A stretch of DNA of 64,000 nt from Megalopta genalis (taxonomy: Eukaryota; Arthropoda; Insecta; Hymenoptera; Halictidae), in the NCBI RefSeq assembly GCF_051020955.1, contig NW_027476768.1, positions 62,001 to 126,000 on the forward strand, in the 5' to 3' direction. Under the pieces are notes generated by a model. That model did not search any database and was not told where the DNA came from. It saw nothing but the letters and a program-made list of their open reading frames with translations. How positions within the stretch are numbered: the first letter of the stretch is position 1; each line of letters begins with the position of its first letter. Positions 14,201-28,424 of the stretch are shown piece after piece. The translations under genes and the position numbers were made by a program.

Positions 14201-17200
14201 ATCGCTATTTCCCACGAATTTGAATCGAAATCGTATGATTCGCATGATATTGAAGTTAAATCGTTCGTTTCGTGTGGATTTAAAGCTAATTCGTGTATTT
14301 CGCATGAATCTGAAGCTATATTGTTCATTTCGCATGAATTTGAAGCTAAATCGTTTATTTAAAATCGCTATTTCGTTCGAATTTGTGTCGAAATCGTGTA
14401 TTTCGCATGAATCTGAAGCTATATTGTTCATTTGGCATGTATTTGAAGCTAAATCGATCGTTTAAAATCGCTATTTCGCACGAATTTGAATCGAAATCGT
14501 ATGATTCGCATGATATTGAAGTTAAATCGTTTGTTTCGTGTGGATTTAAAGCTAATTCGTGTATTTCGCATGAATCTGAAGCTAAATTGTTCATTTCGCA
14601 TGAATTTGAAGCTAAATCGTGTATTTAAAATCGCTATTTCGTTCGAATTTGTGTCGAAATCGTGTATTTCGCATGAATCTGAAGCTAAATTGTTCATTTG
14701 GCATGAATTTGAAGCTAAATCGATCGTTTAAAATCGCTATTTCGCACGAATTTGAATCGAAATCGTATGTTTCGCATGATATTGAAGTTAAATCGTTTGT
14801 TTCGTGTGGATTTAAAGCTAATTCGTGTACTTCGCATGAATCTGAAGCTAAATTGTTCATTTCGCATGAATTTGAAACTAAATTGTAGATTTCGCGTGAA
14901 TTTGAAGCTAAATCGTTTATTTAAAATCGCTATTTCGTTCGAATTTGTGTCGAAATCGTGTATTTCGCATGAATCTGAAGCTAAATTGTTCATTTGGCAT
15001 GTATTTGAAGCTAAATCGATCTTTTAAAATCGCTATTTCCCACGAATTTCAATCGAAATCGTATGTTTCGCATGATATTGAAGTTAAATCGTTTGTTTCG
15101 TGTGGATTTAAAGCTAATTCGTGTATTTCGCATGAATCTGAAGCTAAATTGTTCATTTCGCATGATTTTGAAGCTAAATCGTTTATTTAAAATCGCTATT
15201 TCGTTCGAATTTGTGTCGAAATCGTGTATTTCGCATGAATCTGAAGCTAAATTGTTCATTTGGCATGAATTTGAAGCTAAATCGATCGTTTAAAATCGCT
15301 ATTTCGCACGAATTTGAATCGAAATCGTATGATTCGCATGATATTGAAGTTAAATCTGTCGTTTCGTGTGGATTTAAAGCTAATTCGTGTATTTCGCATG
15401 AATCTGAAGCTAAATTGTTCATTTCGCATGAATTTGAAGCTAAATCGTTTATTTTAAATCGCTATTTCGTTCGAATTTGTGTCGAAATCGTGTATTTCGC
15501 ATGAATCTGAAGCTAAATTGTTCATTTGGCATGTATTTGAAGCTAAATCGATCTTTTAAAATCGCTATTTCCCACGAATTTGAATCGAAATCGTATGATT
15601 CGCATGATATTGAAGTTAAATCGTTCGTTTCGTGTGGATTTAAAGCTAATTCGTGTATTTCGCATGAATCTGAAGCTATATTGTTCATTTCGCATGAATT
15701 TGAAGCTAAATCGTTTATTTAAAATCGCTATTTCGTTCGAATTTGTGTCGAAATCGTGTATTTCGAATGAATCTGAAGCTAAATTGTTCATTTGGCATGA
15801 ATTTGAAGCTAAATCGATCGTTTAAAATCGCTATTTCGCACGAATTTGAATCGAAATCGTATGTTTCGCATGATATTGAAGTTAAATCGTTCGATTCGTG
15901 TGGATTTAAAGCTAATTCGTGTATTTCGCATGAATCTGAAGCAAAATTGTTCATTTCGCATGAATTTGAAGCTAAATCGTTTATTTAAAATCGCTATTTC
16001 GTTCGAATTTGTGTCGAAATCGTGTATTTCGAATGAATCTGAAGCTAAATTGTTCATTTGGCATGAATTTGAAGCTAAATCGATCGTTTAAAATCGCTAT
16101 TTCGCACGAATTTGAATCGAAATCGTATGTTTCGCATGATATTGAAGTTAAATCGTTTGTTTCGTGTGGATTTAAAGCTAATTCGTGTATTTCGCATGAA
16201 TCTGAAGCTAAATTGTTCATTTCGCATGAATTTGAAACTAAATTGTTCATTTCGCGTGAATTTGAAACTAAATCGTTTATTTAAAATCGCTATTTCGTTC
16301 GAATTTGTCTAGAAATCGTGTATTTCGCATGAATCTGAAGCTAAATTGTTCATTTGGCATGTATTTGAAGCTAAATCGATCTTTTAAAATCGCTATTTCC
16401 CACGAATTTCAATCGAAATCGTATGTTTCGCATGATATTGAAGTTAAATCGTTTGTTTCGTGTGGATTTAAAGCTAATTCGTGTATTTCGCATGAATCTG
16501 AAGCTAAATTGTTCATTTCGCATGAATTTGAAGCTAAATCGTTTATTTAAAATCGCTATTTCGTTCGAATTTGTGTCGAAATCGTGTATTTCGCATGAAT
16601 CTGAAGCTAAATTGTTCATTTGGCATGAATTTGAAGCTAAATCGATCGTTTAAAATCGCTATTTCGCACGAATTTGAATCGAAATCGTATGTTTCGCATG
16701 ATATTGAAGTTAAATCGTTTGTTTCGTGTGGATTTAAAGCTAATCCGTGTATTTCGCATGAATCTGAAGCTAAATTGTAGATTTCGCGTGAATTTGAAAC
16801 TAAATCGTTTACTTCAAATCGCTATTTCGTTCGAATTTGTGTCGAAATCGTGTATTTCGCATGAATCTGAAGCTAAATTGTTCATTTGGCATGTATTTGA
16901 AGCTAAATCGATCTTTTAAAATCGCTATTTCCCACGAATTTCAATCGAAATCGTATGTTTCGCATGATATTGAAGTTAAATCGTTTGTTTCGTGTGGATT
17001 TAAAGCTAATTCGTGTATTTCGCATGAATCTGAAGCTAAATTGTTCATTTCGCATGAATTTGAAGCTAAATCGTTTATTTAAAATCGCTATTTCGTTCGA
17101 ATTTGTGTCGAAATCGTGTATTTCGCATGAATCTGAAGCTAAATTGTTCATTTGGCATGAATTTGAAGCTAAATCGATCGTTTAAAATCGCTATTTCGCA

Positions 17201-20200
17201 CGAATTTGAATCGAAATCGTATGTTTCGCATGATATTGAAGTTAAATCGTTTGTTTCGTGTGGATTTAAAGCTAATCCGTGTATTTCGCATGAATCTGAA
17301 GCTAAATTGTAGATTTCGCGTGAATTTGAAACTAAATCGTTTACTTCAAATCGCTATTTCGTTCGAATTTGTGTCGAAATCGTGTATTTCGCATGAATCT
17401 GAAGCTAAATTGTTCATCTGGCATGAATTTGAAGCTAAATCGATCGTTTAAAATCGCTATTTCGCACGAATTTGAATCGAAATCGTATGGTTCGCATGAT
17501 ATTGAAGTTAAATCGTTTGTTTCGTGTGGATTTAAAGCTAATTCGTGTATTTCGCATGAATCTAAAGCTAAATTGTTCATTTCGCATGAATTTGAAACTA
17601 AATTGTTCATTTCGCGTGAATTTTAAACTAAATCGTTTATTTAAAATCGCTATTTCGTTCGAATTTGTCTAGAAATCGTGTATTTCGCATGAATCTGAAG
17701 CTAAATTGTTCATTTGGCATGTATTTGAATCTAAATCGATCTTTTAAAATCGCTATTTCCCACGAATTTCAATCGAAATCGTATGTTTCGCATGATATTG
17801 AAGTTAAATCGTTTGTTTCGTGTGGATTTAAAGCTAATTCGTGTATTTCGCATGAATCTGAAGCTAAATTGTTCATTTCGCATGAATTCGAAGCTAAATC
17901 GTATATTTAAAATCGCTATTTCGTTCGAATTTGTGTCGAAATCGTGTATTTCGCATGAATCTGAAGCTAAATTGTTCATTTGGCATGAATTTGAAGCTAA
18001 ATCGATCGTTTAAAATCGCTATTTCGCACGAATTTGAATCGAAATCGTATGATTCGCATGATATTGAAGTTAAATCGTTTGTTTCGTGTGGATTTAAAGC
18101 TAATTCGTGTATTTCGCATGAATCTGAAGCTAAATTGTTCATTTCGCATGAATTTGAAGCTAAATCGTTTATTTAAAATCGCTATTTCGTTCGAATTTGT
18201 GTCGAAATCGTGTATTTCGCATGAATCTGAAGCTAAATTGTTCATTTGGCATGAATTTGAAGCTAAATCGATCGTTTAAAATCGCTATTTCCCACGAATT
18301 TGAATCGAAATCGTATGATTCGCATGATATTGAAGTTAAATCGTTCGTTTCGTGTGGATTTAAAGCTAATTCGTGTATTTCGCATGAATCTGAAGCTATA
18401 TTGTTCATTTCGCATGAATTTGAAGCTAAATCGTTTATTTAAAATCGCTATTTCGTTCGAATTTGTGTCGAAATCGTGTATTTCGAATGAATCTGAAGCT
18501 AAATTGTTCATTTGGCATGAATTTGAAGCTAAATCGATCGTTTAAAATCGCTATTTCGCACGAATTTGAATCGAAATCGTATGTTTCGCATGATATTGAA
18601 GTTAAATCGTTTGTTTCGTGTGGATTTGAAGCTAATTCGTGTATTTCGCATGAATCTGAAGCTAAATTGTTCATTTCGCATGAATTTGAAACTAAATTGT
18701 TCATTTCGCGTGAATTTGAAACTAAATCGTTTATTTAAAATCGCTATTTCGTTCGAATTTGTCTAGAAATCGTGTATTTCGCATGAATCTGAAGCTAAAT
18801 TGTTCATTTGGCATGTATTTGAATCTAAATCGATCTTTTAAAATCGCTATTTCCCACGAATTTCAATCGAAATCGTATGTTTCGCATGATATTGAAGTTA
18901 AATCGTTTGTTTCGTGTGGATTTAAAGCTAATTCGTGTATTTCGCATGAATCTGAAGCTAAATTGTTCATTTCGCATGAATTTGAAGCTAAATCGTTTAT
19001 TTAAAATCGCTATTTCGTTCGAATTTGTGTCGAAATCGTGTATTTCGCATGAATCTGAAGCTAAATTGTTCATTTGGCATGTATTTGAAGCTAAATCGAT
19101 CTTTTAAAATCGCTATTTCCCACGAATTTCAATCGAAATCGTATGTTTCGCATGATATTGAAGTTAAATCGTTTGTTTCGTGTGGATTTAAAGCTAATCC
19201 GTGTATTTCGCATGAAACTGAAGCTAAATTGTTCATTTCGCATGAATTCGAAGCTAAATCGTTTATTTAAAATCGCTATTTCGTTCGAATTTGTGTCGAA
19301 ATCGTGTATTTCGCATGAATCTGAAGCTAAATTGTTCATTTGGCATGAATTTGAAGCTAAATCGATCGTTTAAAATCGCTATTTCGCACGAATTTGAATC
19401 GAAATCGTATGATTCGCATGATATTGAAGTTAAATCGTTTGTTTCGTGTGGATTTAAAGCTAATTCGTGTATTTCGCATGAATCTGAAGCTAAATTGTTC
19501 ATTTCGCATGAATTTGAAGCTAAATCGTTTATTTAAAATCGCTATTTCGTTCGAATTTGTGTCGAAATCGTGTATTTCGCATGAATCTGAAGCTAAATTG
19601 TTCATTTGGCATGAATTTGAAGCTAAATCGATCGTTTAAAATCGCTATTTCGCACGAATTTGAATCGAAATCGTATGTTTCGCATGATATTGAAGTTAAA
19701 TCGTTTGTTTCGTGTGGATTTAAAGCTAATTCGTGTACTTCGCATGAATCTGAAGCTAAATTGTTCATTTCGCATGAATTTGAAACTAAATTGTAGATTT
19801 CGCGTGAATTTGAAACTAAATCGTTTACTTAAAATCGCTATTTCGTTCGAATTTGTCTCGAAATCGTGTATTTCGCATGAATCTGAAGCTATATTGTTCA
19901 TTTGGCATGTATTTGAAGCTAAATCGATGTTTTAAAATCGCTATTTCCCACGAATTTCAATCGAAATCGTATGTTTCGCATGATATTGAAGTTAAATCGA
20001 TTGTTTCGTGTGGATTTAAAGGTAATTCGTGTATTTCGCATGAATCTGAAGCTAAATTGTTCATTTCGCATGAATTTGAAGCTAAATCGTTTATTTAAAA
20101 TCGCTATTTCGTTCGAATTTGTCTCGAAATCGTGTATTTCGTATGAATCTGAAGCTAAATTGTTCATTTGGCATGAATTTGAAGCTAAATCGATCGTTTA

Positions 20201-23200
20201 AAATCGCTATTTCCCACGAATTTGAATCGAAATCGTATGATTCGCATGATATTGAAGTTAAATCGTTCGATTCGTGTGGATTTAAAGCTAATTCGTGTAT
20301 TTCGCATGAATCTGAAGCTAAATTGTTCATTTCGCATGAATTTGAAGCTAAATCGTTTATTTAAAATCGCTATTTCGTTCGAATTTGTGTCGAAATCGTG
20401 TATTTCGCATGAATCTGAAGCTAAATTGTTCATCTGGCATGAATTTGAAGCTAAATCGATCGTTTAAAATCGCTATTTCGCACGAATTTGAATCGAAATC
20501 GTATGTTTCGCATGATATTGAAGTTAAATCGTTTGTTTCGTGTGGATTTAAAGCTAATTCGTGTACTTCGCATGAATCTGAAGCTAAATTGTTCATTTCG
20601 CATGAATTTGAAACTAAATTGTTCATTTCGCGTGAATTTGAAACTAAATCGTTTATTTAAAATCGATATTTCGTTCGAATTTGTCTCGAAATCGTATGTT
20701 TCGCATGATATTGAAGTTAAATCGTTTGTTTCGTGTGGATTTAAAGCTAATTCGTGTATTTCGCATGAATCTGAAGCTAAATTGTTCATTTCGCATGAAT
20801 TTGAAGCTAAATCGTTTATTTAAAATCGCTATTTCGTTCGAATTTGTCTCGAAATCGTGTATTTCGCATGAATCTGAAGCTAAATTGTTCATTTGGCATG
20901 AATTTGAAGCTAAATCGATCGTTTAAAATCGCTATTTCCCACGAATTTGAATCGAAATCGTATGATTCGCATGATATTGAAGTTAAATCGTTCGTTTCGT
21001 GTGGATTTAAAGCTAATTCGTGTATTTCGTATGAATCTGAAGCTAAATTGTTCATTTCGCATGAATTTGAAGCTAAATCGTTTATTTAAAATCGCTATTT
21101 CGTTCGAATTTGTGTCGAAATCGTGTATTTCGCATGAATCTGAAGCTAAATTGTTCATTTGGCATGAATTTGAAGCTAAATCGATCGTTTAATATCGCTA
21201 TTTCGCACGAATTTGAATCGAAATCGTATGTTTCGCATGATATTGAAGTTAAATCGTTTGTTTCGTGTGGATTTAAAGCTAATCCGTGTATTTCGCATGA
21301 ATCTGAAGCTAAATTGTTCATTTCGCATGAATTTGAAGCTAAATCGTTTATTTAAAATCGCTATTTCGTTCGAATTTGTGTCGAAATCGTGTATTTCGCA
21401 TGAATCTGAAGCTAAATTGTTCATTTGGCATGAATTTGAAGCTAAATCGATCGTTTAAAATCGCTATTTCGCACGAATTTGAATCGAAATCGTATGTTTC
21501 GCATGATATTGAAGTTAAATCGTTTGTTTCGTGTGGATTTAAAGCTAATTCGTGTACTTCGCATGAATCTGAAGCTAAATTGTTCATTTCGCATGAATTT
21601 GAAACTAAATTGTAGATTTCGCGTGAATTTGAAACTAAATCGTTTACTTAAAATCGCTATTTCGTTCGAATTTGTGTCGAAATCGTGTATTTCGCATGAA
21701 TCTGAAGCTAAATTGTTCATCTGGCATGAATTTGAAGCTAAATCGATCGTTTAAAATCGCTATTTCGCACGAATTTGAATCGAAATCGTATGTTTCGCAT
21801 GATATTGAAGTTAAATCGTTTGTTTCGTGTGGATTTAAAGCTAATTCGTGTACTTCGCATGAATCTGAAGCTAAATTGTTCATTTCGCATGAATTTGAAA
21901 CTAAATTGTAGATTTCGCGTGAATTTGAAACTAAATCGTTTACTTAAAATCGCTATTTCGTTCGAATTTGTGTCGAAATCGTGTATTTCGCATGAATCTG
22001 AAGCTAAATTGTTCATCTGGCATGAATTTGAAGCTAAATCGATCGTTTAATATCGCTATTTCGCACGAATTTGAATCGAAATCGTATGTTTCGCATGATA
22101 TTGAAGTTAAATCGTTTGTTTCGTGTGGATTTAAAGCTAATTCGTGTATTTCGCATGAATCTAAAGCTAAATTGTTCATTTCGCATGAATTTGAAACTAA
22201 ATTGTTCATTTCGCGTGAATTTTAAACTAAATCGTTTATTTAAAATCGCTATTTCGTTCGAATTTGTCTACAAATCGTGTATTTCGCATGAATCTGAAGC
22301 TAAATTGTTCATTTGGCATGTATTTGAATCTAAATCGATCTTTTAAAATCGCTATTTCCCACGAATTTCAATCGAAATCGTATGTTTCGCATGATATTGA
22401 AGTTAAATCGTTTGTTTCGTGTGGATTTAAAGCTAATTCGTGTATTTCGCATGAATCTGAAGCTAAATTGTTCATTTCGCATGAATTTGAAGCTAAATCG
22501 TTTATTTAAAATCGCTATTTCGTTCGAATTTGTGTCGAAATCGTGTATTTCGCATGAATCTGAAGCTAAATTGTTCATTTGGCATGTATTTGAAGCTAAA
22601 TCGATCTTTTAAAATCGCTATTTCCCACGAATTTCAATCGAAATCGTATGTTTCGCATGATATTGAAGTTAAATCGTTTGTTTCGTGTGGATTTAAAGCT
22701 AATTCGTGTATTTCGCATGAATCTGAAGCTAAATTGTTCATTTCGCATGAATTTGAAGCTAAATCGTTTATTTAAAATCGCTATTTCGTTCGAATTTGTG
22801 TCGAAATCGTGTATTTCGCATGAATCTGAAGCTAAATTGTTCATTTGGCATGAATTTGAAGCTAAATCGATCGTTTAAAATCGCTATTTCGCACGAATTT
22901 GAATCGAAATCGTATGTTTCGCATGATATTGAAGTTAAATCGTTTGTTTCGTGTGGATTTAAAGCTAATTCGTGTACTTCGCATGAATCTGAAGCTAAAT
23001 TGTTCATTTCGCATGAATTTGAAACTAAATTGTAGATTTCGCGTGAATTTGAAGCTAAATCGTTTATTTAAAATCGCTATTTCGTTCGAATTTGTGTCGG
23101 AATCGTGTATTTCGCATGAATCTGAAGCTAAATTGTTCATTTGGCATGTATTTGAAGCTAAATCGATCTTTTAAAATCGCTATTTCCCACGAATTTCAAT

Positions 23201-26200
23201 CGAAATCGTATGTTTCGCATGATATTGAAGTTAAATCGTTTGTTTCGTGTGGATTTAAAGCTAATTCGTGTATTTCGCATGAATCTGAAGCTAAATTGTT
23301 CATTTCGCATGATTTTGAAGCTAAATCGTTTATTTAAAATCGCTATTTCGTTCGAATTTGTGTCGAAATCGTGTATTTCGCATGAATCTGAAGCTAAATT
23401 GTTCATTTGGCATGAATTTGAAGCTAAATCGATCGTTTAAAATCGCTATTTCGCACGAATTTGAATCGAAATCGTATGATTCGCATGATATTGAAGTTAA
23501 ATCTGTCGTTTCGTGTGGATTTAAAGCTAATTCGTGTATTTCGCATGAATCTGAAGCTAAATTGTTCATTTCGCATGAATTTGAAGCTAAATCGTTTATT
23601 TTAAATCGCTATTTCGTTCGAATTTGTGTCGAAATCGTGTATTTCGCATGAATCTGAAGCTAAATTGTTCATTTGGCATGTATTTGAAGCTAAATCGATC
23701 TTTTAAAATCGCTATTTCCCACGAATTTGAATCGAAATCGTATGATTCGCATGATATTGAAGTTAAATCGTTCGTTTCGTGTGGATTTAAAGCTAATTCG
23801 TGTATTTCGCATGAATCTGAAGCTATATTGTTCATTTCGCATGAATTTGAAGCTAAATCGTTTATTTAAAATCGCTATTTCGTTCGAATTTGTGTCGAAA
23901 TCGTGTATTTCGCATGAATCTGAAGCTATATTGTTCATTTGGCATGTATTTGAAGCTAAATCGATCGTTTAAAATCGCTATTTCGCACGAATTTGAATCG
24001 AAATCGTATGATTCGCATGATATTGAAGTTAAATCTGTCGTTTCGTGTGGATTTAAAGCTAATTCGTGTATTTCGCATGAATCTGAAGCTAAATTGTTCA
24101 TTTCGCATGAATTTGAAGCTAAATCGTTTATTTTAAATCGCTATTTCGTTCGAATTTGTGTCGAAATCGTGTATTTCGCATGAATCTGAAGCTAAATTGT
24201 TCATTTGGCATGTATTTGAAGCTAAATCGATCTTTTAAAATCGCTATTTCCCACGAATTTGAATCGAAATCGTATGATTCGCATGATATTGAAGTTAAAT
24301 CGTTTGTTTCGTGTGGATTTAAAGCTAATTCGTGTATTTCGCATGAATCTGAAGCTAAATTGTTCATTTCGCATGATTTTGAAGCTAAATCGTTTATTTA
24401 AAATCGCTATTTCGTTCGAATTTGTGTCGAAATCGTGTATTTCGCATGAATCTGAAGCTAAATTGTTCATTTGGCATGAATTTGAAGCTAAATCGATCGT
24501 TTAAAATCGCTATTTCGCACGAATTTGAATCGAAATCGTATGATTCGCATGATATTGAAGTTAAATCGTTTGTTTCGTGTGGATTTAAAGCTAATTCGTG
24601 TACTTCGCATGAATCTGAAGCTAAATTGTTCATTTCGCATAAATTTGAAGCTAAATCGTTTATTTAAAATCGCTATTTCGTTCGAATTTGTCTAGAAATC
24701 GTGTATTTCGCATGAATCTGAACCTAAATTGTTCATTTGGCATGTATTTGAATCTAAATCGATCTTTTAAAATCGCTATTTCCCACGAATTTCAATCGAA
24801 ATCGTATGTTTCGCATGATATTGAAGTTAAATCGTTTGTTTCGCGTGGATTTAAAGCTAATTCGTGTACTTCGCATGAATCTGAAGCTAAATTGTTCATT
24901 TCGCATGAATTTGAAGCTAAATCGTTTATTTAAAATCGCTATTTCGTTCGAATTTGTGTCGAAATCGTGTATTTCGCATGAATCTGAAGCTAAATTGTTC
25001 ATTTGGCATGAATTTGAAGCTAAATCGATCGTTTAAAATCGCTATTTCGCACGAATTTGAATCGAAATCGTATGATTCGCATGATATTGAAGTTAAATCG
25101 TTTGTTTCGTGTGGATTTAAAGCTAATTCGTGTACTTCGCATGAATCTGAAGCTAAATTGTTCATTTCGCATGAATTTGAAGCTAAATCGTTTATTTAAA
25201 ATCGCTATTTCGTTCGAATTTGTGTCGAAATCGTGTATTTCGCATGAATCTGAAGCTAAATTGTTCATTTGGCATGAATTTGAAGCTAAATCGATCGTTT
25301 AAAATCGCTATTTCGCACGAATTTGAATCGAAATCGTATGTTTCGCATGATATTGAAGTTAAATCGTTTGTTTCGTGTGGATTTAAAGCTAATTCGTGTA
25401 CTTCGCATGAATCTGAAGCTAAATTGTTCATTTCGCATGAATTTGAAACTAAATTGTAGATTTCGCGTGAATTTGAAACTAAATCGTTTACTTAAAATCG
25501 CTATTTCGTTCGAATTTGTGTCGAAATCGTTTATTTCGCATGAATCTGAAGCTAAATTGTTCATCTGGCATGAATTTGAAGCTAAATCGATCGTTTAAAA
25601 TCGCTATTTCGCACGAATTTGAATCGAAATCGTATGTTTCGCATGATATTGAAGTTAAATCGTTTGTTTCGTGTGGATTTAAAGCTAATTCGTGTATTTC
25701 GCATGAATCTAAAGCTAAATTGTTCATTTCGCATGAATTTGAAACTAAATTGTTCATTTCGCGTGAATTTTAAACTAAATCGTTTATTTAAAATCGCTAT
25801 TTCGTTCGAATTTGTCTAGAAATCGTGTATTTCGCATGAATCTGAACCTAAATTGTTCATTTGGCATGTATTTGAATCTAAATCGATCTTTTAAAATCGC
25901 TATTTCCCACGAATTTCAATCGAAATCGTATGTTTCGCATGATATTGAAGTTAAATCGTTTGTTTCGTGTGGATTTAAAGCTAATTCGTGTATTTCGCAT
26001 GAATCTGAAGCTAAATTGTTCATTTCGCATGAATTTGAAGCTAAATCGTTTATTTAAAATCGCTATTTCGTTCGAATTTGTGTCGAAATCGTGTATTTCG
26101 CATGAATCTGAAGCTAAATTGTTCATTTGGCATGTATTTGAAGCTAAATCGATCTTTTAAAATCGCTATTTCCCACGAATTTCAATCGAAATCGTATGTT

Positions 26201-27443
26201 TCGCATGATATTGAAGTTAAATCGTTTGTTTCGTGTGGATTTAAAGCTAATCCGTGTATTTCGCATGAAACTGAAGCTAAATTGTTCATTTCGCATGAAT
26301 TTGAAGCTAAATCGTTTATTTAAAATCGCTATTTCGTTCGAATTTGTGTCGAAATCGTGTATTTCGCATGAATCTGAAGCTAAATTGTTCATTTGGCATG
26401 AATTTGAAGCTAAATCGATCGTTTAAAATCGCTATTTCGCACGAATTTGAATCGAAATCGTATGATTCGCATGATATTGAAGTTAAATCGTTTGTTTCGT
26501 GTGGATTTAAAGCTAATTCGTGTATTTCGCATGAATCTGAAGCTAAATTGTTCATTTCGCATGAATTTGAAGCTAAATCGTTTATTTAAAATCGCTATTT
26601 CGTTCGAATTTGTGTCGAAATCGTGTATTTCGCATGAATCTGAAGCTAAATTGTTCATTTGGCATGAATTTGAAGCTAAATCGATCGTTTAAAATCGCTA
26701 TTTCGCACGAATTTGAATCGAAATCGTATGTTTCGCATGATATTGAAGTTAAATCGTTTGTTTCGTGTGGATTTAAAGCTAATTCGTGTACTTCGCATGA
26801 ATCTGAAGCTATATTGTTCATTTCGCATGAATTTGAAGCTAAATCGTTTATTTAAAATCGCTATTTCGTTCGAATTTGTGTCGAAATCGTGTATTTCGCA
26901 TGAATCTGAAGCTAAATTGTTCATTTGGCATGAATTTGAAGCTAAATCGATCGTTTAAAATCGCTATTTCGCACGAATTTGAATCGAAATCGTATGATTC
27001 GCATGATATTGAAGTTAAATCTGTCGTTTCGTGTGGATTTAAAGCTAATTCGTGTATTTCGCATGAATCTGAAGCTAAATTGTTCATTTCGCATGAATTT
27101 GAAGCTAAATCGTTTATTTTAAATCGCTATTTCGTTCGAATTTGTGTCGAAATCGTGTATTTCGCATGAATCTGAAGCTAAATTGTTCATTTGGCATGTA
27201 TTTGAAGCTAAATCGATCTTTTAAAATCGCTATTTCCCACGAATTTGAATCGAAATCGTATGATTCGCATGATATTGAAGTTAAATCGTTCGTTTCGTGT
27301 GGATTTAAAGCTAATTCGTGTATTTCGCATGAATCTGAAGCTATATTGTTCATTTCGCATGAATTTGAAGCTAAATCGTTTATTTAAAATCGCTATTTCG
27401 TTCGAATTTGTCTAGAAATCGTGTATTTCGCATGAATCTGAAG

Positions 27444-27447
27444 CTAA
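27444..27447. repeat. Target-site duplication, left copy (CTAA)
   Basis: CTAA directly precedes the 5' LTR and is repeated directly after the 3' LTR at 38081-38084. Removing the element and one copy restores an ordinary satellite subunit (GAAGCTAAATTGTTC), so the four bases are a true target duplication, of the length usual for Ty3/Gypsy integrases. Confidence 0.93.
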
Positions 27448-27589
27448 TGTGACGTCCTCCGACGTTTGTATTAGTATATAAGAGCGTGGTTGTGCATGAA
27501 TGTGTGTGTGTGTTACCGCGCAAACTAGTATATAAGCGTAGGTTAACCGAATTAGCCTAAACGTATCGTAACCGACCATAGCATAAGTT
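27448..27589 (+). repeat. LTR tandem duplication, copy 1 (142 bp)
   Basis: The first 142 bp of the LTR are repeated immediately afterwards (27590-27731), with two differences seen (GTGCATGAA/GTGCACGAA and GACCATAG/GACCGTAG). Each copy starts with the LTR terminus TGTGACGTCC and carries two TATATAAG boxes and a short GT run. The 3' LTR has the same pair at 36582-36723 and 36724-36865, so the duplication predates this insertion. Confidence 0.93.
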
Positions 27590-27678
27590 TGTGACGTCCT
27601 CCGACGTTTGTATTAGTATATAAGAGCGTGGTTGTGCACGAATGTGTGTGTGTGTTACCGCGCAAACTAGTATATAAG
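27475..27678 (+). promoter_or_regulatory. Four TATA boxes in the 5' LTR
   Basis: TATATAAG occurs at 27475-27482, 27529-27536, 27617-27624 and 27671-27678, twice in each 142-bp copy. These are the best core-promoter candidates of the element; which one is used cannot be read from sequence. The 3' LTR carries the same boxes 9,134 bp downstream. Confidence 0.55.
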
Positions 27679-27731
27679 CGTAGGTTAACCGAATTAGCCT
27701 AAACGTATCGTAACCGACCGTAGCATAAGTT
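27590..27731 (+). repeat. LTR tandem duplication, copy 2 (142 bp)
   Basis: Second copy of the duplicated LTR end, beginning with a duplicate of the terminal TGTGACGTCC. After it the LTR continues with unique sequence (AGCAGATATCTACC). Confidence 0.93.
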
Positions 27732-28258
27732 AGCAGATATCTACCTTATAACGAACCATAGAATAAGTTAGCATAACCACATTATTATACTCTCTAGAGA
27801 ACAAGCGAATATTTCTAAGTACCGTAAAAAGCGCGTGGACTGGGACTACGTCATCCCGCTGAACGCGGCATCCCCTCTCCAGCGCCATCCACCACCATGG
27901 CGGACGCCCCTCCACCGGACCACCCCCGCCAGGCGGACTGGCGGCCATGAATCGAAAGAGTTCAATGCAGCCTCCGGCAGGATCACTCTCGTTCCGGAAT
28001 TCGACCAGTATTAGTCGTACTTCTCGATCAGAAGTCCGGTCGTCCGCGATCGTCAAGTTCTTCTTATTCCAATTCAATTTCGATTCTGATTTCCAAGTCC
28101 AATCTTCTTGCGTTAGTATTAAGGCTCTGTAACTTAAGCCAATTTAATTAGAATATACATCTTAATTTAGAAGCAGTGAACGTAATTCATTCAACATACC
28201 TCTGCGATCCTAGTTCCTATTATTATTAGACTTACCACCGCATTTCGAATTACAACTT

Positions 28259-28306
28259 CAGAAAGCGTGTGTACCGGGCTTTCACCACAAGTCCTGCACG
28301 CCACCG
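28259..28306 (+). repeat. 48-bp direct repeat in the LTR, copy 1
   Basis: The segment beginning CAGAAAGCGTGTGTACCGGG recurs at 28330-28377 with two base differences, 71 bp away. The 3' LTR holds the same pair at 37393-37440 and 37464-37511. Its role is unknown; it could be a regulatory or RNA-structure module in the leader. Confidence 0.85.
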
Positions 28307-28329
28307 AAGTTGCTCTAACTAAATCCGTC

Positions 28330-28377
28330 CAGAAAGCGTATGTACCGGGCTTTCACCACAAGTCCTGTACGCCACCG
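28330..28377 (+). repeat. 48-bp direct repeat in the LTR, copy 2
   Basis: Second copy of the LTR direct repeat (CAGAAAGCGTATGTACCGGG onward), ending 47 bp before the ATG of the LTR reading frame. Confidence 0.85.
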
Positions 28378-28424
28378 GACAGAGCAGATAAATGATTAAT
28401 TATTAACTAGCATTAGTATCACAC

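Larger units (their letters stand above)
1..27447 (+). repeat. Satellite array, left arm
   Basis: Uninterrupted head-to-tail satellite DNA, roughly 100 monomers of 266 or 296 bp. Each monomer is built of 30-bp subunits beginning TTTCG/TTTGG and two identical 13-bp spacers (TTTAAAATCGCTA). Every base up to the LTR belongs to the array; there is no unique sequence, gene or other insertion. Reading frames of 60-115 codons occur on both strands but stop at the TAAA in the spacer and are the same peptide variants over and over, so they are not treated as genes. The last four bases (CTAA) are the target-site copy of the retrotransposon. The arm contains large internal duplications at offsets near 5.9-6.2 kb. 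The function is unknown; a heterochromatic, possibly pericentromeric location is only inferred. Confidence 0.98.
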